From Hybos culiciformis (taxonomy: Eukaryota > Arthropoda > Insecta > Diptera > Hybotidae): DNA of 64,000 nt. The translations under genes and the position numbers were made by a program. How positions within the stretch are numbered: the stretch's first letter is position 1; the number at the start of each line of letters is the position of its first letter. Positions 1 through 11,600 of this stretch are shown here, piece by piece. Location: positions 85,013,712 to 85,077,711 of the forward strand of contig OZ023273.1 of NCBI GenBank assembly GCA_964007475.1, read 5' to 3'. The notes beneath the pieces were generated by a model. It worked only from the letters and a program-made list of their open reading frames with translations, made no database searches and was not told where the DNA came from.

Positions 1-1045
1 GATGTATCGGGAATTTAGAAAAAAAATTTGTGCTGGATTTACGGATAGACACACTACTTTTGCATAAGCCTAAGGTCGCAGATTTAAAGGGTCATCAAAA
101 TAAAACATAAAACCGATAAAAAAAATTAAAATTTTCAAAAATAAATAAATGTTTGTGTTTGTAGGATTGAACATGTAATTAATGTACAAAAAAAATATAA
201 GAACGTATTTTGAAATCTAAAAATAATCTAATAATCTAATCTAAATAGTAAATTGAGCTCATCTAATATAATAAAAGGTGAACTCACCTCTTAAACGAAC
301 TTGACAGTGTTGGCACTTTCCTCTATTTATTTTTTTAAACGTAAATAATAAATAAAATAACCGAATGACTATGCAACACTGAATGCAAGGCGTACTTTGA
401 TAAAAATTTTAAAATGTAAACAAAAAAAATCAAGGCGTACTTTATCAATAAAAAAATAAAAGCATTCTTTTCGAAATGACAAAAGTCAACGCATAGTTAC
501 TAGGCTAGGCCTGCACTATTTTTTCTGTGCAGGCTTTTTTCTAGTTAAATAATACAATTTGTTTCTTATTTAAATTCAAATAACTCTAAAATTCTCAAAA
601 AGTAAATCCGCTCCTGTGTTTATTGCAAAAAAAATACTTATTCATAGTTAATTAAATAAAATATTATAAACAAAACTAATTCGTATAAAAAACTTAAACA
701 ATAAGAACAAAAATAAAAATTTGCTGAGACCATTTTAAAACAAATAAAACAAGCGTTTGCTTTAATTGCTCGCAATTTTCATGTTATTCAAACTAACACA
801 ACTTTTATCACAAATTATAATAAAAAAATCTTGAAATAAGTTAAAGCCAGAGCTTTGCAGTTTAAAAATAAAAAAAAAAATCTTGTTGAAGATATCAATT
901 ATTTTTGGTAAATCGGGAATGACGATTGTATATCGGGAATCGCGAAAACAGTTTTAATATCGGGAAATTCCCACCGAAATCGGGATACCTGTCAACCGAT
1001 AAGTATCGTGATGGCCGTAGCTATCAATTTTGCAGTACTACGAGC
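1..1045. other. AT-rich non-coding stretch with scattered TATCGGGAAT motifs
   Basis: No coding region or RNA gene is recognisable. Short motifs of the form TATCGGGAA recur near 6, 918, 931 and 958, and related CGGGATACC and AACCGATAAGTATCG motifs lie at 981-1007, next to the transposase remnant that follows. They could be subterminal repeats of the element carrying that transposase, but I could not find a matching opposite end, so this is only a suggestion. Confidence 0.4.
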
Positions 1046-1932
1046 TCAGAAAAAAGTACCTAGAAAAATATTGAGTTCCCCATCCTTTTTCTTTACAAAA
1101 AAAGCACTGGTTATATGAATATAAATCTTATGCATGTGAAATAAACAATGAAAACAAAAATTTATTCTATTTAACTTACCTAAAATAAATGCTCTTGCTG
1201 AAGCATCGCAAATAAATGATCTTATTTCAGCTTGTATTCGGTTACCTTTGAATATTATTGGATGTTTTTTAAGTTCTTCGATTTCATCAATAAACGGTTG
1301 AAGAAACGTATTGACACATGTAGGTTTCTTGTAACCATGAAAAATTCCTATAATGAACACCTTTTTATATGGAATTATATTTCCGAGAATTGGCCATAAC
1401 TGATTATTTGAACTTTTGGTTAATGGTGCACCATCGATTCCTATATCAAATTTAATCACTCTTTCTTTACATAAATTGCTTTTTAGAAATTTTTCCAAAT
1501 TTTTTTTCAGTCCAATATGGCAATAATGACCACCACCCAATTCAATAATGTCTTGTCGATCTTTTGAATTTTCGCTTGGTGTTTTTTTAATGTTTTCATA
1601 TTTTTTGGAAGAGTTGGATGATATTTTCTTAAAACATTTAGTCCATTGCCAGCTGCTTCGGATATTTTAAATTTTACGTACCATTCAGTTATATCAGCAG
1701 ATATGCTACAATTTTTATCTGCTTCATCTTTGTCATCATCATTTCCATCATATATTGAATTATCCACCATATCAGTATCACTTTCACTTGAATCATAATT
1801 TAGAATGCTATCAATGTCCATTAACAATTCTGTTTCTTGTTTTTTACTTTCACATAATTTGTCTTCATTCCTTTGGCTGTCTAAAATATTTTTAATTTCG
1901 CGAGAGACCTCATAGTACCCCTTTCTATCCAT
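1046..1932 (-). pseudogene. TNP2-like (CACTA/EnSpm-type) transposase remnant, N-terminal part
   Basis: Read on the minus strand, an acidic N-terminal segment (1507-1932, rich in D/E/S around residues 40-75) is followed by a segment (1046-1540) with the pattern known from arthropod and cnidarian TNP2-like transposases: IGIDGAPLTKSS, then LWPILG, a G.YKKP motif, FLQPFIDEI, and CDASARAFI (family form CDAPARAF). The two segments are in different frames. The break fits the loss of one base in a run of seven A (minus strand) near 1588, after which the downstream frame is coherent. The conserved cysteine-rich motif that normally follows CDAPARAF and the rest of the protein are missing, so only about the N-terminal third is present. 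A host-domesticated copy is unlikely because of the frameshift. Confidence 0.6.
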
Positions 1933-2262
1933 TTTTAAAAATTTAAATATACTTACAATTTCTAAAAATTTTACACCTTTTTCAATTTAAAAAAAAAAAA
2001 AATTTTTTCTTGACAAATAAAACCGTAAGAATAAAACCATAGGAATATAAGCGGTTCGCTTTCTTATACACAAAATGTTTCGCTTTTACATCACCAAAAG
2101 CGAATCGAAAACGGAGTGGTTCTGAGAAACACTTCGTTTCCGGCTCATTTTCGTGCCGTTGTTTTTTATATGAAAATTTATGCAAGAGTGTTAGTGAAAT
2201 GGCATCACGCACACGATTCGTTTTCGATACGCAAAATGCGGTACGTTAATTTTTCTTAGAGG
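1933..2262. other. Non-coding spacer, slightly higher GC at 2030-2230
   Basis: A minus-strand reading frame of 76 codons covers 1982-2212 but resembles no family I know. The base composition of 2030-2230 is less AT-rich than its surroundings and it contains repeated CGATTCGTTTTCG-like and GCGAATCG words, more like a repeat fragment than a gene. Confidence 0.3.
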
Positions 2263-2640
2263 GCAATATCTAAATTCTTATTTAATGTTACCACCCACAA
2301 AAAAAAATCATCAGCGACTCGCCGAAAAACATTTTACCGGCTAAAAATTTATATTTAAGGATAGGTAGTTGACTCATGTATTAATATTTACTTCTAATAT
2401 CTATAACTAATTTTATTATTTATAAATAACACTAATAACAAAATTTTAATCTTTCTAATCTCTTATATTCCAAATTTGATGTAAAAAAAAATTCTTCAAA
2501 CATTAAAGCAAAAATCAAGAAAAATTTTCTTTACCCACCGACAAGGTTTTCATAGCCACCACTAGGGGAAAACCAGACCTAAAAAGCAAACAAAGAAAAC
2601 AGAATTAAGTCCTCAAAAGTAGGCAAATAGTAAAATAATA
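2263..2640. repeat. Interspersed repeat, copy 1 (second copy at 42100-42522)
   Basis: This roughly 375-bp sequence recurs in the same orientation at 42100-42522 with very high identity, starting ATATCTAAATTC and ending AGTAGGCAAATAGTAAA. Copy 2 carries about 43-47 extra bases (around 42427-42473) which are absent here. It has no ORF. The class is unknown; the CCACCGACAAGG and GGGGAAACCAGACC words are its least AT-rich parts. Confidence 0.8.
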
Positions 2641-2990
2641 GTAAAAAATTACAAAAAAAAAAATTCAAGAAATGTTTATATATATATGATAAAGTAAATT
2701 TAAAACTTTAAATCATTCCAAACAAAAATTTTTATATGAAACAAATGTTTATAAAAAGAAATGTAAAAATAGGAAATTGTAAAACAAAAATCCTATAATT
2801 CAAGATCATAAAAAGGAAATATTCTTCCTAAAAAGAATAAAAACATTGTAGATGGATTAAATGAAGAACCATACCAAAATGTTGTACTTTAGTTTTATTT
2901 AAGATTATAAAATCTTTTTTATCTTTTCAATAAATTTAATGTAATTATCAGAATAAAAAAAAAAAAACAAAAGAGCTGTCATGGGACACC
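2641..2990. other. AT-rich stretch without recognisable feature
   Basis: Poly-A-rich sequence with no ORF, RNA gene or repeat termini that I can support. Confidence 0.5.
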
Positions 2991-3212
2991 AGTTTGGAAC
3001 GTAGTTCCTTAGCGTACATATAAGTAATTTTCATTTTTTATCAATTCAAAATTTTATTAATTTAAAAAGAAACTTTTTTCTACTTTTCCCAGTTTTCTCT
3101 AATTTTGCATTTTTTTCATTTAAAGAAACCTTTTTTAAGGAGCAATTTTAGACTGTTTTTTCGAATTTCGAAGATCTTTTTTGACATCGAAAATTCAAAA
3201 AGCTAAAACTAA

Positions 3213-3605
3213 GAGTCTGTTCACTTATTAGTGATTATTGAAAAAATTTAAATCGGATTTAATATTCCAGATTTTTTAATTTGTAAACGACACGATTTTA
3301 CTGCTGTTATTTAAAAAAAATGAAATAATTTTGTCCTAAAGCCGTTCACAAATTCAATTTTACTTCTTAAAATTCTGCAAATGGAAATTTTAAATTTCCC
3401 ATAACAAACTAAATTTGTAGGTGAATTCAAAAACTAAAATTGTATAGAAAAGAAAAAAGTGGCAAAAATGGGTAAGAAAATTCGGTCGGTCACGTATTAT
3501 TATAAGTTTTTGATTTCAGTCAGCCAAATATTATTTTATAAGTAGTTGATTTTAGCAGATTATACAGAATGCAGAAAATTACGTCCTCAATTTAGAAATT
3601 GTGAC
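3213..3605. mobile_element. Truncated PIF/Harbinger-like MITE (copy of 47565-48020)
   Basis: Begins GAGTCTGTTCACTTATTAG after a TAA at 3210-3212 and is closely similar along its length to the full element at 47565-48020, including the AAATCGGATTTAATATTCCAG and GTCGGTCACGTATTATTATAAG tracts. The similarity stops at about 3605, so the right inverted end is missing here. A third, more diverged left end starts near 15076. Confidence 0.65.
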
Positions 3606-3787
3606 TCTCAGTTTATCAATTTTCATACAACGTTCAATAAAAAACTATTACTATTTGCCGCGAGAGGGACTGTTTATTTGCCGCGAAAGGGACTGTTTAC
3701 ATTTTATCAAATCATATAAAATGCGACGGCGTCGACTCATTATTTAAACTTTAAAAAAATTAACAGGTATCGTTAATATTGACTGTT

Positions 3788-3960
3788 TTGACAACCCATT
3801 TATTTAAATTTTTTTCACCCATAAGTATGTGCTATTTTTCGCCATTGGGGCACTATTTGAATATTTAACTAAGTATGACTCTTTTGTTTACATTTGTTTT
3901 CACCCATAAGTATGTGCCTTTTTTCGCCATAGGAGTCGCTATTTGGAGATTTAAACAAGT
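3788..3960. repeat. Tandem pair of about 90-bp units
   Basis: Two diverged direct copies share CACCCATAAGTATGTGC followed by TTTTTCGCCAT (starts near 3819 and 3901). The repeat is non-coding. The plus-strand ORF that runs through 3875-4150 has no recognised homologue and is probably spurious. Confidence 0.5.
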
Positions 3961-4556
3961 GAATACTTATAAATTTAAATTTTTTGTTTTTGTTGTTTTT
4001 GCAACACAAAAAAAAAAGAAATATCATAAGCCAAAATGGCAAAGTATCGAAATATTTAACGCCTGCAGACGACTTGACTTGCCTTGGTACCGAATAGCGC
4101 CTTTATATTGGCAAAATAATACTGACAAAATTATACAAGATTTTTATTAACATTGAAATTAGTATGAAAATCTAAATTTTATTTGAACTATAAAATATTA
4201 ATTAGTTAATAATAAAAAATTAATATTTACTAAATATTTAATTTTATAAATATTTTATAAATTGAAATAAAATTTAAGTTTATCAATTTTTATACAAAGT
4301 TCAATAAAAATACAAGAGCCGGCGGGACGTTTGATAGATGTGAAACATCGGAATTATTTTGTACAGATAATATTGATAGATAACTTTGATAGAATTTTGG
4401 ATTTTAATTTTATAAATTTCATTGGATGTTTACTATTCTTTTTGTTTTATTTCTATTAATTATTAATGCAAACCAAAGAACACAATATTTATTAAAATAC
4501 CTAAAAAAATATAATAAAAATATAATAATTTTTTTTAACTTTTTTTTTTTATTATC

Positions 4557-4707
4557 ATGTACCGACAGACGCCGACGCGATCATATTTTTGGTGGCTGCG
4601 GCTTAGCAGCGATATTTTCAAAATTTTTTGGAACTGCTGCTAAAAAAAAAAATCATTGCTCGCTCAAAATCTATGATCGCGTCGGAGTGTGTACCGACAC
4701 TTTGCAC
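4557..4707. mobile_element. Small foldback (about 150 bp) with long inverted arms
   Basis: The left arm GTACCGACAGACGCCGACGC...GATCATA (4559-4587) is complementary to the right arm TATGATCGCGTCGG...GTACCGACA (4671-4701). The arms are much more GC-rich than the flanks. A foldback or MITE is likely; a TSD is not evident. Confidence 0.5.
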
Positions 4708-5001
4708 TGACACTAAAGTGTTCAAATTTTTAATAAATTTTTCCATAAGAGCGTAGAATAAGGAACTACGTTCCAAAAATGTTTTTACACTAAATTCACA
4801 TCTACAGGTCTTAGTAGGTACATTGAAATGCTGAAGTAAGGTCCAGCTCAAGATGGCCATAGCCATAAGCTGAAGAATGACGACTTAGTCATTTAATTTT
4901 AAGATGCTCTTTTTTTATTATTTTTGGTCGGGGTTTCCTTTTTTTTTTTTTTTAATTTTATCTCAATTTTAACTTTTTCATCAGAGACATCCTATAAACA
5001 A

Positions 5002-5238
5002 TGTTATGAGCGATCTGGTGTTCACTGTCCTTACCCACCCACCGACGAGCTTAGACCCAGCCTTTGAACAGGATGGCCTTAGACAGTGGACTCAACACCA
5101 GATTCATAGTTGAAAGTAGAGCACTTTCTCTTGCCTCTACTTTCACATGTTTCCCTTTTTATCATAATTTTCTTTATTTGAACTCAGATTTTTCGTAGTT
5201 TAACTGCTACATACAAATTTATTTTTTTTAACATAACA
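5002..5238 (+). repeat. Candidate LTR of a Gypsy-like retrotransposon
   Basis: The segment starts TGTTATGAGC and ends TAACATAACA, so its termini form the short inverted repeat TGTTAT...ATAACA usual for LTRs. Two bases after its end is a typical primer-binding site. It is about 237 bp long. No second copy lies in the window, so the LTR call depends on the termini and the primer-binding site. Its internal sequence can fold: GAGCGATCTGGTGTT and AACACCAGATTC are partly complementary. Confidence 0.55.
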
Positions 5239-5240
5239 AA

Positions 5241-5256
5241 TGGCGCCCAACGTGGT
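5241..5256 (+). promoter_or_regulatory. Primer-binding site (tRNA-Lys type) of Gypsy-like element
   Basis: TGGCGCCCAACGTGG matches the primer-binding site found in many Ty3/Gypsy and retroviral elements primed by tRNA-Lys, and lies two bases downstream of the candidate LTR, which fixes the orientation as plus. Confidence 0.65.
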
Positions 5257-7190
5257 AAGACTATGAGTCCTACCCTTCTCAAAGAGGCGGAAGATATACG
5301 AGTCTCTGCCCTTTGAACACGAATAAGGCAAATCGCCTTACACAAATTTTTTTTAAAAAAATACAAAATTGTTTATAAAAAAAAAATTTTTTTTTTATAT
5401 TTAATAAATTTTACATTATATATTTGAGAGACCCCAATTCAAATAGCTCTGTTAAATAAACTTTCCTTATAATATTGGAAGAAACTTTTCACCTTGCAGT
5501 GCGAGTTCAGTATAAAATGTGGGCACATTCCACACTGAACGGGCTGGGGTAAAATTTTTCCGAATAATATTACAATTCTATTTCTATTACAACTATACTT
5601 AATTTCCAATTCTAACACTAAAGAAACAGTTATCCTGTTACCTATTCTTGCAGTGTGAGTGCAGTAAAAAATGTTGGCTCAGTCCACACTGTACATGATG
5701 CGAATAGATAACAGGAGATACTATTAACATCTTTTTCTTCAAAAATATATAAAAAAAAAAAATCGTACAGTGCGAGTTCAGTATAAAATGTGGGCACAGT
5801 CCACACTGAACGTGCTGCGATTTTGATTTTAAGTAGTAATAAAACAGGTACAAATTTTCGTTTCGATGGTGTATCTTGCAGTGTGAGTTCAGCACAGGCC
5901 ACACTGTTTGTGCTGGGGTAACCAGTCGAAAGTGAAACAAAGAACTACTTTCTATATTTCAATCTATTCCTCTTTTTTCTAATAAATAGAGCTAACTATA
6001 CATTCTCCTTTCCCTAACTAAAATTTTTCTTTACTATACAACTACGCTAAGCATTTCTTTTACTTAAAGGACCTTATAATAAAAAAAAAAAATACAAAAA
6101 AAAATTTATGTAAAGTTTTAAATTTTTTATTTTTGTTAATAAAAAAACAATTTTTTTTGTAACTGAAAAAAAAAATATTTTTTTTTAATTGGACCTCTAA
6201 AGAAGGGGTACCAGTTACAGCAATCAAGAAAACATTTAAATTTGTATTTTTTTTTACTGAAAATTTTTTTTATAAAAATCTAAAAATAAAAAAATATTAT
6301 GTTTATGTAAATACTTTATACATAAAAAGAATATAAAGTATTATAAAACTAAACAAAAAATTGAAAAATTTTCCTTAGTAAAAACAAAAATTTAGTCAAA
6401 AGACTATTCTTACAAATTATTTTTTTTGAAATATAAAAGAGAAAATTTGAAATATAATAATTATAATAGAAAAATTAAAATTAATAAATAAATTTTTCAT
6501 TATATACATACCTAAAAAGGAATATAAGAATTAAATATGATTTTATTTTCTTGAAAAAAAAAAAATCCTAATAAAAAAAAAAAAAAAAAAATTTATAATA
6601 TATAAAGGAAAAAAAAATTCTTAAATGTTTAAAATGTCTCAAATAAACATGTGAACCTAGTACAATATAATTCTGAGTATAATAGACAACAGATTTCATT
6701 GACAAAAAAACAAATGCTATGAAGCATTTAATTGAATATAATCAGTGAAACGGCCGACCCGATTTCACAATTTTTGCACTCCCGTGATAATACTCTCCGG
6801 ATGAAAATAATACTTAGTTAGTTCCACTCTTTGCGAATCAAAGAAGTTATAGAACTAACTACTTAAGTAATCTTCAGCAGACGAAGAAAGGCACTCTCAA
6901 AAAAAAAGTCAATGCACTATAAAAATAAATTATGGAAAAATCTAAGATCTCTCATGCTAGATTAGAATTGTACTAAAAGATCATTTTAATATCAAAGACA
7001 TTCAATAATTAACAATGACACCTCATTTGAGTAATTTCAACAAATGAAAATTTAATTTAGAAATTAACAATAATTTCAAATTATATTTTATGAATTTTTT
7101 TTGTATTTTGATTATATTGATTATATTAAATACAACAATTACATATTATGTTTTACCATCACAAAACGAAAAAAAAGGTAAATATTTTTT
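5257..7190 (+). other. Long non-coding leader with four similar hairpins, then A/T-rich sequence
   Basis: No gag or other ORF follows the primer-binding site. Four diverged units near 5492, 5649, 5767 and 5877 share GCAGTG(C/T)GAGTTCAG ... CCACACTGAACG, and each can fold because AGTTCAGT pairs with ACTGAAC and TGTGGGC pairs with GTCCACA. The short reading frames through them (minus strand) are an effect of the repeats. From about 6080 on the sequence is low-complexity A/T with a less biased island at 6745-6900. The internal part of the Gypsy element appears to be lost. Confidence 0.45.
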
Positions 7191-7194
7191 TTAC

Positions 7195-7640
7195 CCTTTT
7201 GTCTTTAGGTGCTAGAACTTGCCATCTTAAGCTTTGCGGGATTAATCCCAGTAGCTTGAGATGACAAGTTCAGCGGTGTTTTACTGGAAAGTGAGCCACA
7301 CAATGCCACTTCCAGTGTAAACCCAAAAGCCCGATCTTGGTGGAGGATTCTTGGGTCTATCCGAAGCTAAGGCATGCCAATCACACCACATGGAAACTTC
7401 ACTAGGAGGATCCATACTACGAAGTGGTGTTACATCCGGCTTCACTGCCATCTCCAGGAATCCATGATCACTGAGAGATCATGATTTTGGATTCATGGAG
7501 GTTATAGTGAAGACAGATGTAGGATAGAGGTACGTTTCTGGTCGTTCCTGATCCCAACCAAATCGAGCGGTACCCGGTTGGGATCGGATCGAAGTATAAT
7601 GACCAGAAATGTCACCTCTGATTGGCTCCTCCAACTAACT
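7195..7640. other. GC-richer block of successive stable stem-loops
   Basis: This block is markedly less AT-rich than its surroundings and contains consecutive inverted repeats: AACTTGCCATCTTAAGC with AGCTTGAGATGACAAGTT (7216-7270), GGAAGTG with CACTTCC-type pairing (7287-7313), CCATGATCACTGAGAGATCATG inside a longer stem (about 7437-7520), and TTTCTGGTCG with GACCAGAAA enclosing GATCCCAACC with GGTTGGGATC (7528-7608). There is no ORF. A structured RNA leader or untranslated region of a retroelement is the most likely origin; no known riboswitch or ncRNA family is recognised. Confidence 0.4.
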
Positions 7641-8063
7641 TTCATTTTTTACTAAAATCAAAGAATCAACCTAACAAGCCATACTAAATAGGAATTACAA
7701 AATAAAAAATAACGTCGGCTTTGCAAAAAAAAAAAATTGTATTGAAAATTTTGTCAGCTCGTAAGTCTTACTTTTCACAAAACATGTTTTTTTACATTTT
7801 TCAGTTTTTTGTTGATCGCGTCGATCTACATTCAAAAAAAAAACTGGGTCACTGAAAAAAATTTTTAGCGCTCAACACATCAACGTTAGTTGGACAAATA
7901 ATTGTCAAGCTAAGAAATGTTGAAACGATTAATCAAAATTTCCATCGTAAAATTTCCACTCTGTTAAACAGGCCTGCCCATCCTCTTTGTACTAAAGTTC
8001 CACTTTTTTTTAATCCAACTACATCGAAATCTACCCAAATACAAAAAAATTTTAATTGGTATA
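7641..8063. other. AT-rich spacer, no recognisable feature
   Basis: Nothing beyond low-complexity A/T tracts could be supported between the structured block and the hAT target site. Confidence 0.4.
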
Positions 8064-8301
8064 ACTTGAGTCAGAGGCGGTTTTAACGGTGTCGGGGCCC
8101 CTGGCGCTGAAAAAAATTGGGCCTCTACTCTCTAAAGTATATGGATAAATAAAATCCTTGATTAATTTTTATCATTTATTTAAAAAAAACACTATTAATT
8201 AAAATTTAATAAAAAACCTTGAACAAAATAATTTCATTTAAATACTATTAAATTATACAAAAAAAAAAGGAACATAGAATTACTTTATTTATATGTGCTT
8301 T

Positions 8302-8464
8302 TTTCTTGCTTTAGCTTGTGCAAAACTATCCATTATAATATCACAATCAATATTGTTCATCACTTCATATTCCATATAAAGTAATGCCATATAATTTAAT
8401 TTTTCTTCCTTCATGGAATTTCTTAAGTAATTTTTGACCCGTTTCAAAACGGAAAAACTTCTTT
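8302..8464 (-). pseudogene. C-terminal end of the ZMYM1-like hAT transposase
   Basis: Minus strand reads SFSVLKRVKNYLRNSM, then a helix with MALLYMEYE and a C-terminal QAKARKKHI before a stop. This is the end of the hAT C-terminal dimerisation domain, whose conserved ERSFS...LK motif starts exactly at the LINE junction. The part just upstream of it lies at 11872-12081, on the far side of the LINE, so the LINE split one exon between the codons for the E and the RS of that motif. Confidence 0.75.
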
Positions 8465-8574
8465 TTATTTATTTATTTATTTATTTATTACAAATGCTTA
8501 ATACAAGCGAAAAAAAATCCTTATAATAATATTAAAAAAACAAAAAAACAAAATATACAATAATAATACAATAA

Positions 8575-8609
<35 letters not shown>

Positions 8610-11600
8610 AAATAATAATAAACAAAAATTATATAATAATTAAAATATAAGTAAATACTATAATAATATATATTGCACAAATTAATTTGAATTAGCCGAT
8701 AAAATATAAAATTGAGTTTTAAAAGAAGGACTATCGAAACCATGTTTTTGAAGTACAAAGTGAAATCTGTTATAAATTTTGAACATGGAGCTTAGTGGGC
8801 TATTTTGACCATAGTTGGTTCTTGAAAATTTGATATAAATAACATCGGAATTTCTAAGGCTACGTGACGGAACATTAAAAAATAAGTTAGACATTAAACA
8901 GCTACTTGTCATCTTGCCCTCGATAACCTTGTGGATAAAACTGAACGACAAATAAGCCCTTCTACTCTCTAGACTTGGAAGATTGACAAGTTGAAGTCTG
9001 TCAGAATACGGAGGTAAATTAAGGTTGTCCTGCCAATTAAGGCGCCTCAAAGCAAAACGAAGAAAATTTTTCTGGACAGATTCAAGTCTAGAGATATGAA
9101 TACCATAAAATGGATTCCAGACTTGGCAAGAATATTCTAAAATAGGACGGACAAAAGAGGAATAAAGAAGCTTCATGACATAAGGATCACTGAATTCTCT
9201 CGATTGCCGTTTAATAAAACCAAGAATACGAAGAGCTTTATTCACTACAAAATCGATATGTTTAACAAAGTTCAATTTTTCATCCAACAAAACTCCAAGA
9301 TCAGTGGTTTCTGCAATTCTTGTCAATGAAGAGGATTGAATAGTATATTGAAAATCAATTTTGCTTTTTTTCCTAAAGAAGGACATAGAGTGACATTTAT
9401 TAACATTTAAAAGAAGATTATTTGACGTACACCAATTACAAAATGAGTTGATGTCATTTTGTAAATCAATACAATCAGAATAGGAAGATATAGCTTTAAA
9501 AATTTTTGCATCATCTGCATAAATAAGAATTTCTGACGAATTTAAAATATTCGGAAGATCATTAATAAATAAAATGAAGAAAATAGGACCCAGATGGCTA
9601 CCTTGAGGGACACCACAATTTACTAAAAATGGCGTAGACAGGAAATTATTAAATGAAACTTGATAATAGCGATTGGATAAGTAATCAGCTATCCATTCCA
9701 CAAAACCTGAGTGAAAACCCATTTTGTCTAATTTATAAATTAGGCTTTTGTGGCATAGTTTATCAAAAGCTTTTGAAAAATCTGTAAAAATACAGTCGAC
9801 ATAATCACCGGAAAGAAATTTAGTGTTACAAAAAGACGTGAAGTCTAAAAGGTTGGTGGAAGTTGACTTACCACGTACAAAACCGTGCTGCCTATCCGAA
9901 ATGATGGGCTTGATATGAAATTGGAGGTTCTCAGAAATGATTGACTCGAATAGTTTAGGTAAAGAAGATAAGCGGGCAATAGGCCTATAATTCCGAATAT
10001 CTCTTTTATTAGATTTTTTATGAAGGGGAATAATGTAGGATATTTTCCAAATAGAAGGGAAACTACACAGTGAAATGGACATATTAAATAAAGAATAAAG
10101 TGGCTCAATTAATTTGTCCGCACATCCTATTAAGAATGAAGTAGGAATGCCATCCGGTCCTACAGTATTAGTATTTTTTAGTTTTTGAATATGCTTCAAA
10201 ATTTCAGGTTTTGAAATACTAAAATTAAAATTAGAAAGAAAAGTATATGTATTGACAGAGTCGAGATTAGGCAGGCTTGAAGAAGGAGATGCCTCGAAAG
10301 AAGATTTGAAAAAATCAGCAAAAAGATTAGCAATAATGAAATTATTGTCACTACTGACATCGTTATAATGGAGAGTTGTTGGATATGAAGATGAACCTCT
10401 TTTTAAATTAACAAAATTCCAAAATTCTTTTGGATTTGATTTTAGATCATTTTGGAGATTAAGCAAAAAATTAGAATGACAAACATTACATAGCCTTCGA
10501 AAATCCTCCTTAACACATAAATACTGACTCAGTGTAGACTCATTTCTGGCATTACAATATGTTTTCCATAACATATTACGCTTGTTTCTGAGAGATCTCA
10601 ACGCATCAGTATACCATGGCGGAGAGAAATTACGAATGCGATTCGATTTAAATGGAACAAATTCAAGAAATAATTTGAAAATTTTTGAGTAAAAGCTTTT
10701 AGTAGCCTGCTCCATGTTAACAGTATGTAAAAAATTCCAGTCTATAAGACTGAGAGAATTATTCATTCCCATGAAATCGGCTTTACTAAAATTAAAGGAA
10801 TAACTGTTTTCCGACAATAAGTCATTCGAAGAAAAATCAATATCTAAACAAATAATAAGAGCAGGATGGTGTATTTCCTCAGGAAGCAATGAATCGGCAC
10901 AATGATTAACAGAAATAGAAGAGAAATTAATAGAAAAAACGAGATCCAATTGCTTACCATTACTATTTTTAATTGAGGAATTTTGTTCAAAATTAAGAGA
11001 GAATAGATGATCAGTTAATAAAGATTCAACTGAGCATGAAGAAGTAGGAAAAAAACAATCGCATTCAGGATCAACAAGCCAAGAAGTAGCGGACAAGTTG
11101 AAATCTCCCAAAAACAAAACCTTATCTGAGTCAGAAATCAACTCATTTAAAAAATCAAGTGAGTTTATCAAGCTTAAATATAAATCTTTCCTAGCATCAC
11201 CTGTTTTAGGTGGCAAATAAACATCTAAAATATACAAACAAAAATCACAAAGTTTGACTTTAATACATAAAATTTCTAAATCATTCTCAGGGATCAAAAC
11301 CTTTTCAGAATCGAAATAGCATTTCACCGCTATTGCGACACCGCCCCCAACTGTGGTTGCATCAGTACCCTGATGGCGATTGCGTCTATATAACATATAT
11401 GTAGGAGGAAATATCTCAGAGTCAGCAAAGTCGCCATTTAGCCAAGTTTCCGTCAAAATAAGGACATCGTAATCACAATTACATGAAGAAGCAAACAAAC
11501 AATTAGTTTTTGTCCTTAGTCCATGTACATTTTGATAAAATAAATTTAGGTGCCTCGGTTGTGACGAGTTGTCTTTGGTTGACGAAAATGGTTAGTATGT

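Larger units (their letters stand above)
2992..4783. repeat. Region bounded by inverted 19-20 bp ends (TTTGGAACGTAGTTCCTTA)
   Basis: TTTGGAACGTAGTTCCTTA at about 2992-3010 is matched by its reverse complement at about 4761-4780. Each arm is itself partly palindromic (GGAAC...GTTCC). Between them lie a truncated Harbinger-like MITE, a tandem pair and a small foldback. No target-site duplication was found, so this may be one composite transposon or two ends of different elements. Confidence 0.4.

Noticed and set aside
5638..5940. Two overlapping minus-strand ORFs with repeated CGL/VWP motifs
   Set aside because: They follow the four hairpin repeats, not a coding pattern; no start context or homologue.
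8498..8758. 86-codon minus-strand ORF rich in F, Y and I
   Set aside because: Frame through the A/T-rich 3' UTR and A run of the LINE.
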